Shown: positions 54,157 to 62,540 of the stretch, one piece after another | Numbering within the stretch: the first letter of the stretch is position 1 | Layout of the letters: each line of letters starts with the position of its first letter | NCBI RefSeq assembly: GCF_036021035.1 | Contig: NZ_CP107930.1 | Location: 620,001-684,000 of the forward strand | Source: Kineococcus sp. NBC_00420 | Lineage (GTDB): Bacteria > Actinomycetota > Actinomycetes > Actinomycetales > Kineococcaceae | Length of the DNA stretch: 64,000 nucleotides | Direction: 5' to 3' | Translations under genes and position numbers: made by a program | Notes under the pieces: generated by a model | Told to the model about the DNA's origin: nothing | Databases searched by the model: none | The model's input: the letters and a program-made list of their open reading frames with translations, nothing else

Positions 54157-55212
54157 ATGACCGTCCGGTCGTCCCCGCCGGTGCTCCGGCGCGTGGCCCT
54201 GCCGGGGTTCCTGGCGTTCCTCGGGCTGACGGCCGTCCTGCTCCTCTGGGCGAAGTGGTCCCCGTACACGGCGAGGACGGAGGAACTGCTCGGTACCCGT
54301 GACTGGAGCGGTTCCTCCGTCCTGGCCGGGGCCGGCATCGAACCCGGCACCGGCCCGAGCCTCCGCGCGGGCTGGGAGTTCACCGAGGTCTACGCCCTCG
54401 CCGTGTGGAAGGCCGTCGTGGCCGGGCTTGTCGTCGCGGCGGGGGTGCAGACGCTCGTGCCCCGGCGGTGGCTGCTCTCGCTGCTGCAGCGCCGGCGGGA
54501 CACCTCCAGCGCCGTCGTCGGCGGGTTGCTGGCGACCCCGTCGATGATGTGCTCCTGCTGCACCGCCCCGGTGGCGAACTCCCTGCGGCGCAGCGGGGTA
54601 CCGACCGCAGGCGTGGTGGCGCACTGGCTGGGCAACCCGCTGCTGAACCCGGCGGTCCTGGTGTTCCTCGCTCTGGTCGCGCCCTGGCAGTGGGTGGTGA
54701 CCCGGCTGGTCGTCGGCCTGCTGGTCGTGACCGGGGGCTCCGTCCTGGTGGCCCGCCTCGCCGGGGAACGCGTCGCGGCGCAGGCCGGCGACGCCGTCAC
54801 CGAGCACGACGGTGGGCCCCGGCGCTTCCTGCCCGTCCTGGCGCGGATGGCTCTCGTCCTCGTCCCGGAGTACCTCCTCGTCGTCTTCGCCGTCGGCACC
54901 TTCGCCGGCTGGCTCTTCCCGCTCGGGGAGTCCGCCCGTTCGTGGGGGGTGTTGACCGTCCTGCTCGCCATCGTGCTCGGCACCCTGCTCGTCATCCCCA
55001 CCGCGGGCGAGGTGCCCATCACCCAGGGCCTGGCCGCGGCGGGTCTCGAACCCGCGGTCGTGGGCGTGCTGCTGATCACCCTCCCCGCGATCAGCCTCCC
55101 CTCGGCCGTCATGGTGTTGGGGGTGCTGCGTCGCCGCGTCGTCCTCTGGACCGCGGCGACGGTCGCTGCCGGCGGGCTCCTGGGGGCCGGGCTCCTCTCC
55201 CTCACCACCTGA
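54157..55212 (+). CDS. ArsP/DUF318-like permease
   Basis: A 351-residue polytopic membrane protein with eight or so segments. The Cys-rich motif PSMMCSCCTAPVANSLRRSG and its repeat-like counterpart IPTAGEVPITQGLAAAGLEP mark it as a permease of the ArsP_1/DUF318 group; a relative exports organoarsenicals. The substrate is not evident here, and no ars genes are nearby. ATG 54157 with GGAGG 8 bases upstream. Confidence 0.8.
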   Translation: MTVRSSPPVLRRVALPGFLAFLGLTAVLLLWAKWSPYTARTEELLGTRDWSGSSVLAGAGIEPGTGPSLRAGWEFTEVYALAVWKAVVAGLVVAAGVQTLVPRRWLLSLLQRRRDTSSAVVGGLLATPSMMCSCCTAPVANSLRRSGVPTAGVVAHWLGNPLLNPAVLVFLALVAPWQWVVTRLVVGLLVVTGGSVLVARLAGERVAAQAGDAVTEHDGGPRRFLPVLARMALVLVPEYLLVVFAVGTFAGWLFPLGESARSWGVLTVLLAIVLGTLLVIPTAGEVPITQGLAAAGLEPAVVGVLLITLPAISLPSAVMVLGVLRRRVVLWTAATVAAGGLLGAGLLSLTT

Positions 55213-55248
55213 GCGCTCGACGGCGGGCGCATCGGGCAGGATCGAGCC

Positions 55249-56493
55249 GTGCCGACCGACGACGACCGTCCCCTGCCGCTCTCGGGCCTGCGGGTCCTGG
55301 AGCTCGGCAACTACATCGCCGCCCCCACGGCGGGGAGGTTGCTGGCCGACTTCGGGGCCGAGGTCGTCAAGGTCGAGCGCCCCCGCACCGGTGACGAACT
55401 GCGGAACTGGCGCCTCTACGCCGGGGACACGTCGATGCTCTACCGGACGGTGAACCGCGGGAAGAAGTCGATCGTCGTCGACCTGCGGACCCCCGAGGGC
55501 CGCGACGTCGTCCGTGAACTGGTCCGCGCCTCCGACGCGCTGATCGAGAACTTCCGGCCGGGGACCCTGGACCGGTGGGGGCTCTCGGCGGCGGATCTGC
55601 ACGCGGAGAACCCCGACCTCGTCGTGGCCAGGATCTCCGCCTTCGGGCAGACCGGTCCGATGGCGGCCCGCCCGGGATTCGCGGCCGTCGCCGAGGCGTT
55701 CGGCGGACTCCGCGCGCTGGTCGGCGAGGCCGACCGCCCGCCGTCGCGCACCGGGGTCTCCATCGGGGACTCCATCGCCGGTCTCTACGCCGCCTTCGGG
55801 GTCGTCATGTCGCTGCTGCAACGGGACCGGCGCTCCGCCGCGGGCGCACCACCGCTCGGTCCGGTGGACCAGCACGTCGACGTCGCCCTCAACGAGGCCG
55901 TCCTGTCGATGATGGAGTCCCTCGTGCCCGACCACTCCGCCTACGGGGTGACGCGGCAGCGGGTCGGCGGGCGCATGGAGGGGATCGCGCCGACGAACGC
56001 CTACGAGTGCCTCGACGGCAGCGTCGTGATCGCCGGGAACGGCGACTCGATCTTCGCCCGGTTCATGACCGCCATCGCCCGTCCCGACCTCGCCGACGAC
56101 GCGGACCTGGGGAGCAACGCGGCCCGGTGGCAGCGTCGGGACGAGCTCGACGAGGCCATCACGGCGTGGACCTCGACCCGCACCCGGGCGGTGGTCCTCG
56201 ACGTCCTCGACGTCGCCGGCGTCCCGGCCGGCCCCATCTACGAGGCCGCCGACATCCGCGCCGATCCGCAGTACCGCGTCCGGGGCATGGTGCAGGAGCT
56301 CCGCGTGGACGCCGGACGGGGTCCGCAGCCGGTGGACTTCCCGGGGATCGTGCCGCTGCTCGGGGCCACGTCCTTGCCGGTGCGCAGCGTCGGCCCCGAC
56401 CTCGGCGAACACACCGTCGAGGTCCTGACGGGCGTCCTGGGGTGGTCCGCGGAGCGTGCACAGCAGTTCGCGGCGACGGGGGAACTCTCGTGA
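55249..56493 (+). CDS. CaiB/BaiF-family CoA-transferase
   Basis: A 414-residue class III CoA-transferase. The N-terminus LSGLRVLELGNYIAAPTAGR then FGAEVVKVERP and NRGKKSIVVDLRTPEGR is typical. The catalytic Asp is in SIGDSIAGLYAAFG (about D174). It moves CoA between a donor acyl-CoA and a carboxylic acid. Its stop overlaps the start of an HMG-CoA-lyase-like gene, a pairing seen in pathways that activate and cleave branched or hydroxy acids. The actual substrate is unknown. Confidence 0.92.
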   Translation: MPTDDDRPLPLSGLRVLELGNYIAAPTAGRLLADFGAEVVKVERPRTGDELRNWRLYAGDTSMLYRTVNRGKKSIVVDLRTPEGRDVVRELVRASDALIENFRPGTLDRWGLSAADLHAENPDLVVARISAFGQTGPMAARPGFAAVAEAFGGLRALVGEADRPPSRTGVSIGDSIAGLYAAFGVVMSLLQRDRRSAAGAPPLGPVDQHVDVALNEAVLSMMESLVPDHSAYGVTRQRVGGRMEGIAPTNAYECLDGSVVIAGNGDSIFARFMTAIARPDLADDADLGSNAARWQRRDELDEAITAWTSTRTRAVVLDVLDVAGVPAGPIYEAADIRADPQYRVRGMVQELRVDAGRGPQPVDFPGIVPLLGATSLPVRSVGPDLGEHTVEVLTGVLGWSAERAQQFAATGELS

Positions 56494-57407
56494 GCACGGT
56501 GGAACTGCGTGACGTGACGTTGCGGGACGGCCTGCAACTGGTCGGCCGTGCACCGAGCACCGCGCGCAAGGTGGAGATCGTCCGGGCCCTGCTCGCCCTG
56601 GGGGTCCCGAGCCTGGAGATCGGCTCGATGGCGCGCGGCGACCTCGTCCCCACACTGGCCGACACCCTCGAGGTCGTCGACGCCCTGACCCCGGAGGAGT
56701 TGCGGCGGTGCTGGGTGTGGGTCGCCACCCCGGGTCACGTGCGCCGCGCGGCCGAACGCGGGGTCGTGAACTTCCAGTACTGCCTCTCGGTGTCGGACGC
56801 CCACAACCGCGCGAACCTCGGACGCAGCACCGAGCAGAGCCTGGACACCGTGCCGGACGGGATCGCAGCCGCCGAGAGCGGGCGGATCCAGTTGTGCCTG
56901 GCCACGAGCTTCACCTGCCCGTTCGACGGTCCCGTCGACCCCGACGAGGTCATCCGCATCGCCAACGACCCGCGGACCGCCGGCACCCAGGACATCGTCG
57001 TCTGCGACACCCTGGGTCAGGCGACCCCGGCGGAGGTCGGCTCGCTGATCTCCCGGGTGCGGACCGAGACCCCGGAGCGGCGGATCGGTTTCCACGGCCA
57101 CGACACCTGGGGCCAGGGGGTCGCGAACGCACACGCGGCCGTCGCAGCCGGTGCCGGTTTCGTCGACGCCACCCTGGGGGGCCTGGGCGGCTGCCCGTTC
57201 GCGCCCGGGGCGAGCGGCAACACGGCCACCGAGGACCTCGTGTTCGGTCTGCGGCCGGACTGGCTCACCCCGCAGACGTTCGCGGAACTCGTGCAGTTGT
57301 CCGAGTCGGTCCTGGCCGAGCTCGGCGAACCCGGCGCCTCGAAGGCGGCGCAGGGTGCGCGCTCGACCGCCGGAGCCTTCCCGTGGACGCTCAGCCCCAG
57401 GCCGTAG
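56490..57407 (+). CDS. HMG-CoA-lyase-like enzyme (DRE-TIM family)
   Basis: A 305-residue TIM-barrel lyase. Motifs: ELRDVTLRDGLQLVGR (with the RDG metal and base residues), IGFHGHDTWGQGVANAHAAV (His metal ligands) and GGLGGCPFAPGASGNTATED (the flexible catalytic-Cys loop of HMG-CoA lyase). It cleaves a 3-hydroxyacyl-CoA such as HMG-CoA or a relative into acetyl-CoA plus a ketone or ketoacid. GTG start overlapping the CoA-transferase stop; the two probably act in sequence. Confidence 0.92.
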   Translation: MSTVELRDVTLRDGLQLVGRAPSTARKVEIVRALLALGVPSLEIGSMARGDLVPTLADTLEVVDALTPEELRRCWVWVATPGHVRRAAERGVVNFQYCLSVSDAHNRANLGRSTEQSLDTVPDGIAAAESGRIQLCLATSFTCPFDGPVDPDEVIRIANDPRTAGTQDIVVCDTLGQATPAEVGSLISRVRTETPERRIGFHGHDTWGQGVANAHAAVAAGAGFVDATLGGLGGCPFAPGASGNTATEDLVFGLRPDWLTPQTFAELVQLSESVLAELGEPGASKAAQGARSTAGAFPWTLSPRP

Positions 57408-57792
57408 CGGGCACGAAGGGCGTCCGGTGCCAGCGGACCTCCTCGACGGTGGCACCCCGGCGCGGCCCGCCGTGGGCGACGACCCGGGCGTCCACGAGGC
57501 TCCGGTCGGAACCCAGCAGGACGACGGCCAACGCGGCCGCCTGGCCCGGGCAGGCGAAACTCCCCCACCGCGAGGCGACCTGACCGGACTCGTCGACGAG
57601 TTCGACGTCGCACGCCTCCCCCGCCCCCGGGCTGTCCAGGTGCGCCCGCACGTCCCGCACGGAGTCGACGTGCACCGGCAGGACCATCACCAGTCCACTG
57701 CCGTCCCGCACGTACAGGCGGGGGTGCGAGGTGGTCGTGTCCTCGAGAACCACGTCGAGGGGCCCGCGTCCGATGCGCTGCTTCGCCATCAT
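57391..57792 (-). CDS. Hypothetical protein
   Basis: A 133-residue soluble protein, not recognised. It begins MMAKQRIGRGPLDVVLEDTT and continues with beta-strand-like segments (LVMVLPVHVDSVRDVRAHL, CDVELVDESGQVASRWG). Start ATG 57792 or 57789 with AGGAGG just upstream. Its 3' end overlaps the convergent HMG-CoA-lyase-like gene by 17 bases. Confidence 0.65.
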   Translation of the reverse strand: MMAKQRIGRGPLDVVLEDTTTSHPRLYVRDGSGLVMVLPVHVDSVRDVRAHLDSPGAGEACDVELVDESGQVASRWGSFACPGQAAALAVVLLGSDRSLVDARVVAHGGPRRGATVEEVRWHRTPFVPATAWG

Positions 57793-58028
57793 CGTCCTCC
57801 TGGAAGCTGGTGCGCCCGCGACGTCGCAGGCGCAGTCACGACGATGGCACCGGGGGCCGGGGACTCCCCGTGCAGAGCCTGACAAGTCCCTGATCGTCCT
57901 GGCTCGGCAGGAGGGGTTCCTGACGGTTCACCGAACCCGTACCGACACACCCTTCAGTGCACCCACATCCACTGCACTGCAGGCAATACGAACTTGTTCG
58001 AACCGCTCGAACACGGTAGACTCAGGAC

Positions 58029-59462
58029 ATGACAGCGGCACTCGCGGAGCGAACGGAAGAGACCCCCACCGGGGTCGCCTTCGGCCTCCCCGGCAAGTAC
58101 CGCCGCTTCGCCGACGCCGCCCACGCCCTGTTCTACCTCGGCGTCGCCGACGCCGTCACCATGGTCCACGACTCCCCCCACCCCGACCTCGACCAACTCC
58201 AAGACCGCGGGGTCACCATCACCGGAACCGGGTTCGACCGCTGGGAGGCCGCCGTCGACCTCGTCGCCGAGGAGTACTCCCGCGACGAAGGCATGGACTT
58301 CGACCGAGCCCGCGCCACCATCCACAACGCCTGGCGCAAGGGCCACGACCACCGCACCCTCTGGCAAGCCGTCGCCGACGGCAGTGTCACCCGCTACCAG
58401 GCCCGCACCATCGAAGACCACGCCGAACGCCTCAGCGCCCGCACCGCCACCCTCACCGACCACCTCGACCCCGATGGCAACGTCACCTCCCAAGAGGTGA
58501 CCGAAGAAGAGAAACTCCTCCAAGGAGACGCCTACACCGCGGCTCTGCAGGACTACTTCACCGACGCCGTCCACCACGCGCAAACCGGCCTGACCGGACG
58601 GAAGCTCAGCATCAAGTGCTCCCGGAAAGTCCGGGAACTGACCCCCGGCTACGAATCCGTCACCCTCGCCAAGAACGACGACCGCCACGGACTTGGACAC
58701 ACCCCCTGCGAAGACGGCCTCCACAGCCACCTCGGGTTCATCGCCCCCACCGCCTTCGCCCTCCGCTTGGTGGCGCACACCAATGCTGCCGCCGACCACG
58801 CCGCGGACGCTGCGAAGAGGGCCGGCCTCGTCGACACCCGGTCCCACGGGCAGCGAGTTCGCGACGTCATCGTCGACATGCTCACCGACGCCATGAACCG
58901 CGCCGTCCCCGCCCTCTCGGATCCCACCACACCTGCCACCGCTGATTCACCCGCAGTGATCGGGCGCACCCACCGCCCCGCGACGTCCGTCCAGGTCTAC
59001 GTCCGCATCGACGCCACCACCCTCCTCGGCCTCGACGACGAAGAAGCCACCGTCGACGGCGTCGGACCCGTCCCCGCCCACGTCACCCGCGAACTCGCCA
59101 CCAGCGTCGGCGCGATGTGGCGCAAGGTCATCGAATCCCCCGGCACCCGAGACGTCATCGACATCGGCGCCAAGGCCTACGCCATCACCGACACCATGCG
59201 CCGCTTCATCACCACCCGTGATGAGTACTGCCAAGCTCCCGGCTGCCACGTTCCCGCCGTCAACTGCGACCTCGACCACGCCATCCCCAGGCCCGAAGGT
59301 CAGACCACCGCGAACAACCTCCGCGCCTACTGTCGAGGCCATCACCGCTTCAAGACCCAGTACGTCTTCGAAGCCACGAAGGCCCACCACGCCAGGATCA
59401 ACGCAAGGCTCGGGAAGCCGGGAGAACTCTGGCCCGGGCTTCCAGACGAACCACCGTTCTGA
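58029..59462 (+). CDS. DUF222/HNH endonuclease (13E12 repeat family)
   Basis: A 477-residue protein of a family found in many near-identical copies in actinobacteria. The DUF222 region (about 60-300) is helical. The C-terminal HNH domain is CQAPGCHVPAVNCDLDHAIP then TTANNLRAYCRGHHRFKT, with the zinc Cys pairs and the D-H...N...H catalytic set intact. Function is unproven; mobile or DNA-damage-related roles have been proposed for the family. The upstream 230 bases hold no gene; TCGAAC half-sites occur at about 57990-58012. Confidence 0.92.
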   Translation: MTAALAERTEETPTGVAFGLPGKYRRFADAAHALFYLGVADAVTMVHDSPHPDLDQLQDRGVTITGTGFDRWEAAVDLVAEEYSRDEGMDFDRARATIHNAWRKGHDHRTLWQAVADGSVTRYQARTIEDHAERLSARTATLTDHLDPDGNVTSQEVTEEEKLLQGDAYTAALQDYFTDAVHHAQTGLTGRKLSIKCSRKVRELTPGYESVTLAKNDDRHGLGHTPCEDGLHSHLGFIAPTAFALRLVAHTNAAADHAADAAKRAGLVDTRSHGQRVRDVIVDMLTDAMNRAVPALSDPTTPATADSPAVIGRTHRPATSVQVYVRIDATTLLGLDDEEATVDGVGPVPAHVTRELATSVGAMWRKVIESPGTRDVIDIGAKAYAITDTMRRFITTRDEYCQAPGCHVPAVNCDLDHAIPRPEGQTTANNLRAYCRGHHRFKTQYVFEATKAHHARINARLGKPGELWPGLPDEPPF

Positions 59463-59479
59463 CCCCCACCACGAGTCAC

Positions 59480-59505
59480 CCCCGCAACCGGCAGGCTGCG
59501 GGGGC
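59480..59505. terminator. Hairpin between convergent HNH and methyltransferase genes
   Basis: CCCCCGCA (59480-59487) and TGCGGGGG (59498-59505) are exact complements with a 10-base loop, between two convergent stops (59462 and 59537). Confidence 0.6.
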
Positions 59506-59536
59506 GCAGAGTTGCGTGCCCTGGCTGCGACGTCCC

Positions 59537-60280
59537 TCAGGGCAGGACGAGGAGATCCTCGTGCGGCACCACGGCGGAGGTCACGGCCGGCGCCTCGATC
59601 CCGGCGGCACCGAACCACCCCCGCGCCCACTCCTGCAGCAGGGGCGAGTCCGCCAGCCGCCAGGGGGTCGGTTCCCGCTCGACGGTCCACCCCCGGGCGG
59701 CGAAACCTGCCACGCAGAACTCGACCGCGTCGGGGCCGAGACCGTGCGAGCGCTGGTCTGCGTCGAAACCGGCGGCAGCCTCGGGGGCGGGGGGTTCGGT
59801 GGTGGCCCCGCCGGTGACGGTCAGCACGAACAGGACCGCGGGGCGGGGTGCGAGGGCGGACAACCCGTCGAGGAGGGTGTCGGCCACCGCCGCGGACAGC
59901 ACGTCCAGCAGGGCGGAACCCACGACCAGGTCGGCACCGGTGAGCACCGACCGCAGCGCGTCCGGGTCGCCGAGGTCCGCCCGCGCCGTCCGCACGGACG
60001 TCGCGGCGGGGGCGGGGGTCGCGAGCGCCCGCTGCAGGAGTTCCTCGTCGTGGTCGACGAGGAGCCAGTGCTGTTCGGCGTCCACCCCGAGTTCCGCCAG
60101 CCGCGGGGCGAGGTGGCGCAGGGTGGAGCCCGAACCCGCACCGAGGTCGACGATGCGCAGGGCCGGGCGGTCGGCGAGCGCCGGGACGAGCAGTTCCTCC
60201 AGGCGGGCGGACCGGGTCGCGTGGTCGAGAGGTTCCCGCAGGGCCAGCCAGTCCGGATCGAAGTTCTCCAGGTCGTTCAC
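59537..60280 (-). CDS. SAM-dependent methyltransferase of the pterin-like cluster
   Basis: A 247-residue class I methyltransferase. Motif I is IVDLGAGSGSTLRHLAPRL near residues 43-61; the acidic motif II region is LLVDHDEELLQRAL. LGDPDALRSVLTGADLVVGS follows as motif III. The start GTG 60280 overlaps the stop of the glycosyltransferase gene. Substrate unknown; the operon suggests a small glycosylated molecule. Confidence 0.85.
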   Translation of the reverse strand: MNDLENFDPDWLALREPLDHATRSARLEELLVPALADRPALRIVDLGAGSGSTLRHLAPRLAELGVDAEQHWLLVDHDEELLQRALATPAPAATSVRTARADLGDPDALRSVLTGADLVVGSALLDVLSAAVADTLLDGLSALAPRPAVLFVLTVTGGATTEPPAPEAAAGFDADQRSHGLGPDAVEFCVAGFAARGWTVEREPTPWRLADSPLLQEWARGWFGAAGIEAPAVTSAVVPHEDLLVLP

Positions 60281-61167
60281 AGGACACCTTCCACGATCCG
60301 TGCGGTCTCGTCCCAGGTCGGGAGCGAGCGGGTTCGTGCCGCAGAACGCAGCCGGTACCGCAGCGACGCGTCGGAAGCCCACTGCTGCAGGGTCTCCGCG
60401 ACGTCCGCGGGCCGTCGGGGCACGACGATCCCGGCGTCTCCCACGAGTTCGGGGAGTTCCCCGGCGTCCGCGACCAGCGACGGCACCCCGCGTCGCAGAC
60501 CTTCGGCGACGGCCATCCCGTAGGGTTCCGCGCTCGAGAGCAGGACGTGCAGGTCGGCCCGGTCCCACTCCGCCTGGAGGGCGTCGCCGTGCAGGGGGCC
60601 GAGCAGGGTCGTCCCGGGGAGGGACAAACCCTCGGCCACGGTTCCGGCGCAGTGCAACGACCAGGGTGGGCCGAGGGCCGCGACGGCCTCCGCGACCACC
60701 CGCTGCCCCTTGCGCTCACCCACGGTCCCGACGCAGAGGAGCCGGTGCGCGCCGAGGGCCGCAGACGTCGGTGCGGGCGAGGTTCCCGGTTCGGCGACGA
60801 CCGCGCCCACTCCGGCGACCTCCAGGACCCGGACGCGGGAACTGCGGCTGGTCACCACGACGGCGTCGACCAGTCGCAGGGCGCGGACCTCCTCGGCCAG
60901 GAGGGAGCCCGCGGGCTGATCGTCGGCACGCAACAGGTGGACGAGCAGGACCAGCCGCAGCCGCCCCGCGTGCGCGGCGAGGACGTCGGGCTGCTCCGTG
61001 GCGACCAGCCCGTCCAGTAACGCCGTGGACCCGTCGGCGAGACCGGCCAGGGAGGTCTGCAGGTCCCCGACGACCACGTGGGACAGGGGGGCACGGTCGA
61101 GGAGTTCCCGGTCGTAGCGGTTCCCGCCGGTCGGCGCCGAGAGGTCGGGCGCGAGCAAGAACCTCAC
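60277..61167 (-). CDS. GT-B (family 4-like) glycosyltransferase of the pterin-like cluster
   Basis: A 296-residue glycosyltransferase. It begins MRFLLAPDLSAPTGGNRYDR, where TGGNRYDR is the N-terminal sugar or acceptor loop, and has LLCVGTVGERKGQRVVAEAV and the GPGTP_R/E-x7-E motif region AEPYGMAVAEGLRRGVPSLV. At about 300 residues it is shorter than typical GT4 enzymes. Seven bases separate it from the upstream pterin-synthase-like gene, and its stop overlaps the methyltransferase start. Confidence 0.87.
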   Translation of the reverse strand: MRFLLAPDLSAPTGGNRYDRELLDRAPLSHVVVGDLQTSLAGLADGSTALLDGLVATEQPDVLAAHAGRLRLVLLVHLLRADDQPAGSLLAEEVRALRLVDAVVVTSRSSRVRVLEVAGVGAVVAEPGTSPAPTSAALGAHRLLCVGTVGERKGQRVVAEAVAALGPPWSLHCAGTVAEGLSLPGTTLLGPLHGDALQAEWDRADLHVLLSSAEPYGMAVAEGLRRGVPSLVADAGELPELVGDAGIVVPRRPADVAETLQQWASDASLRYRLRSAARTRSLPTWDETARIVEGVL

Positions 61168-61174
61168 GACGACA

Positions 61175-61549
61175 TCAGAGGGTTCGCTCGTAGGAACCCC
61201 ACGCGACGTCGGACTCGCGCAGCAGCACCTCGATGCTGTCCAGACCCGTCCCGAGCCGGTCCGCGAGCCGGTCGGCGACCCAGGCGCAGAGGAACTCCGT
61301 CGTCGTGTTCTTCCCCGCGAACTCCTCGACGTCGTCGAGGTTGCGGTACTCCACCGACGCGAGGACCGATCGCAGGGCCCCCGCGGCGATCCCGATGTCC
61401 ACCACGAGGCCGTCGGCGTCGAGGACGGCCCGTCGGAACGTCGCCTCCACGACGAACGTCGCCCCGTGCAACCGCTGGGCCGGGCCGAACACCGCCCCGG
61501 TGAAGCTGTGGGCGATCATCATCCGGTCGCGGACGGTCAACGAGTACAC
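61175..61549 (-). CDS. Divergent 6-pyruvoyl-tetrahydropterin synthase/QueD family protein
   Basis: A 124-residue T-fold protein. It keeps AHSF (His14), LHG (His28), [10 protein letters not shown] (catalytic Glu region) and a C-terminal IEVLLRES (Glu). Ala30 replaces the second His of the usual HGH zinc motif, and the catalytic Cys normally four residues before HGH is absent (GPAQRLHGA). Standard 6-carboxy- or 6-pyruvoyl-tetrahydropterin synthase chemistry is therefore doubtful. GTG start. It sits between a dehydrogenase (13 bases) and a glycosyltransferase (7 bases). Confidence 0.85.
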   Translation of the reverse strand: MYSLTVRDRMMIAHSFTGAVFGPAQRLHGATFVVEATFRRAVLDADGLVVDIGIAAGALRSVLASVEYRNLDDVEEFAGKNTTTEFLCAWVADRLADRLGTGLDSIEVLLRESDVAWGSYERTL

Positions 61550-61562
61550 GGTCAGGGGCTCC

Positions 61563-62540
61563 TCAGTAGCGGAAACGGTGGCAGAGGGCGTCGCCGCCGG
61601 GGGCGGCGAGGGCGGGCAGCACGGTGGCGGCCTCGTCGAACGGGGTCTCGCCGTCCAGCAGCACGTCGAACCGGTCGTCCGTCAGCAGGTCGAGGGCCAG
61701 CGCGAGCCGGCGACGCGTCGTCCAGCGCGGCGCGCGGGCGGGGGGTACCCGACCGACCTGGCTGGCCCGGATCGTCAGTCGCCGGGAGTGGAAACCCTCC
61801 CCCAGCCCGACCTCGACGGAGCGGTCTCCGTACCAGCTGAGTTCGGCCAGCAGCCCCTCCGAGCCGAGCAGGCCGAGACCGGTGGTCAGGCCCGCCCCGG
61901 TCCCGCTGGTGTGCAGGACGACGTCGCGTTCCCGGCGGGCGTCGTCGGGGGCGACGAGGCGGAACCCCAGGTCGTCGGCGGTGCGTGAGCGGTCGGTGCG
62001 GACGTCGACGGCTTCGACGTCGGTGCCCGGAACCCGGGCCGCGAGCGCCGCGACGAGCAGGCCGAGGACGCCCGCACCGACGACGCTGACCCGGTCACCG
62101 ATGCCGACGCCGGCGTCCCACACGCCGTTCACGGCGGTCTCCAGCATCCCCGCGAGGACGGCCCGGCCGGTGGGGACGCCCGCGGGGACGGGCAGGACGG
62201 CCGAGGCCGGGACGACGTAGCGGTCCTGGTGGGGGTGCAGGCAGAAGACGGCGCGTCCCACCAGGTCCTGCGCGCGGGCCCCGGCGTGCACGACGGTCCC
62301 GACCGAGAGGTAGCCGTACTTCACGGGGTAGGGGAACTCCCCGGCCTGGAACGGCGCGCGCATGACGTCGTGCTGGCTCTCGGGGACCCCGCCCGCGAGC
62401 ACGAGGGCCTCGGTCCCGCGGCTGACGGCCGAGAACTCGGCGCGGACCTCGACGTCGGCGACACCGAGGACGGGCAGGAGCTCGTCGCGCAGTTCCGCCC
62501 GGCCCGGACCGGTGACCCACAACGCGCGGGCGACGCTCAC
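61563..62540 (-). CDS. BchC-like medium-chain dehydrogenase
   Basis: A 325-residue MDR-superfamily oxidoreductase. The segment [18 protein letters not shown] then [20 protein letters not shown] resembles the bacteriochlorophyllide dehydrogenase BchC subgroup rather than classical zinc alcohol dehydrogenases; the usual catalytic and structural Cys ligands are not visible. The cofactor motif is [21 protein letters not shown] 62540 has GGAGG 4 bases upstream and overlaps the hydrolase stop. Substrate unknown, presumably an intermediate of this operon. Confidence 0.85.
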   Translation of the reverse strand: MSVARALWVTGPGRAELRDELLPVLGVADVEVRAEFSAVSRGTEALVLAGGVPESQHDVMRAPFQAGEFPYPVKYGYLSVGTVVHAGARAQDLVGRAVFCLHPHQDRYVVPASAVLPVPAGVPTGRAVLAGMLETAVNGVWDAGVGIGDRVSVVGAGVLGLLVAALAARVPGTDVEAVDVRTDRSRTADDLGFRLVAPDDARRERDVVLHTSGTGAGLTTGLGLLGSEGLLAELSWYGDRSVEVGLGEGFHSRRLTIRASQVGRVPPARAPRWTTRRRLALALDLLTDDRFDVLLDGETPFDEAATVLPALAAPGGDALCHRFRY

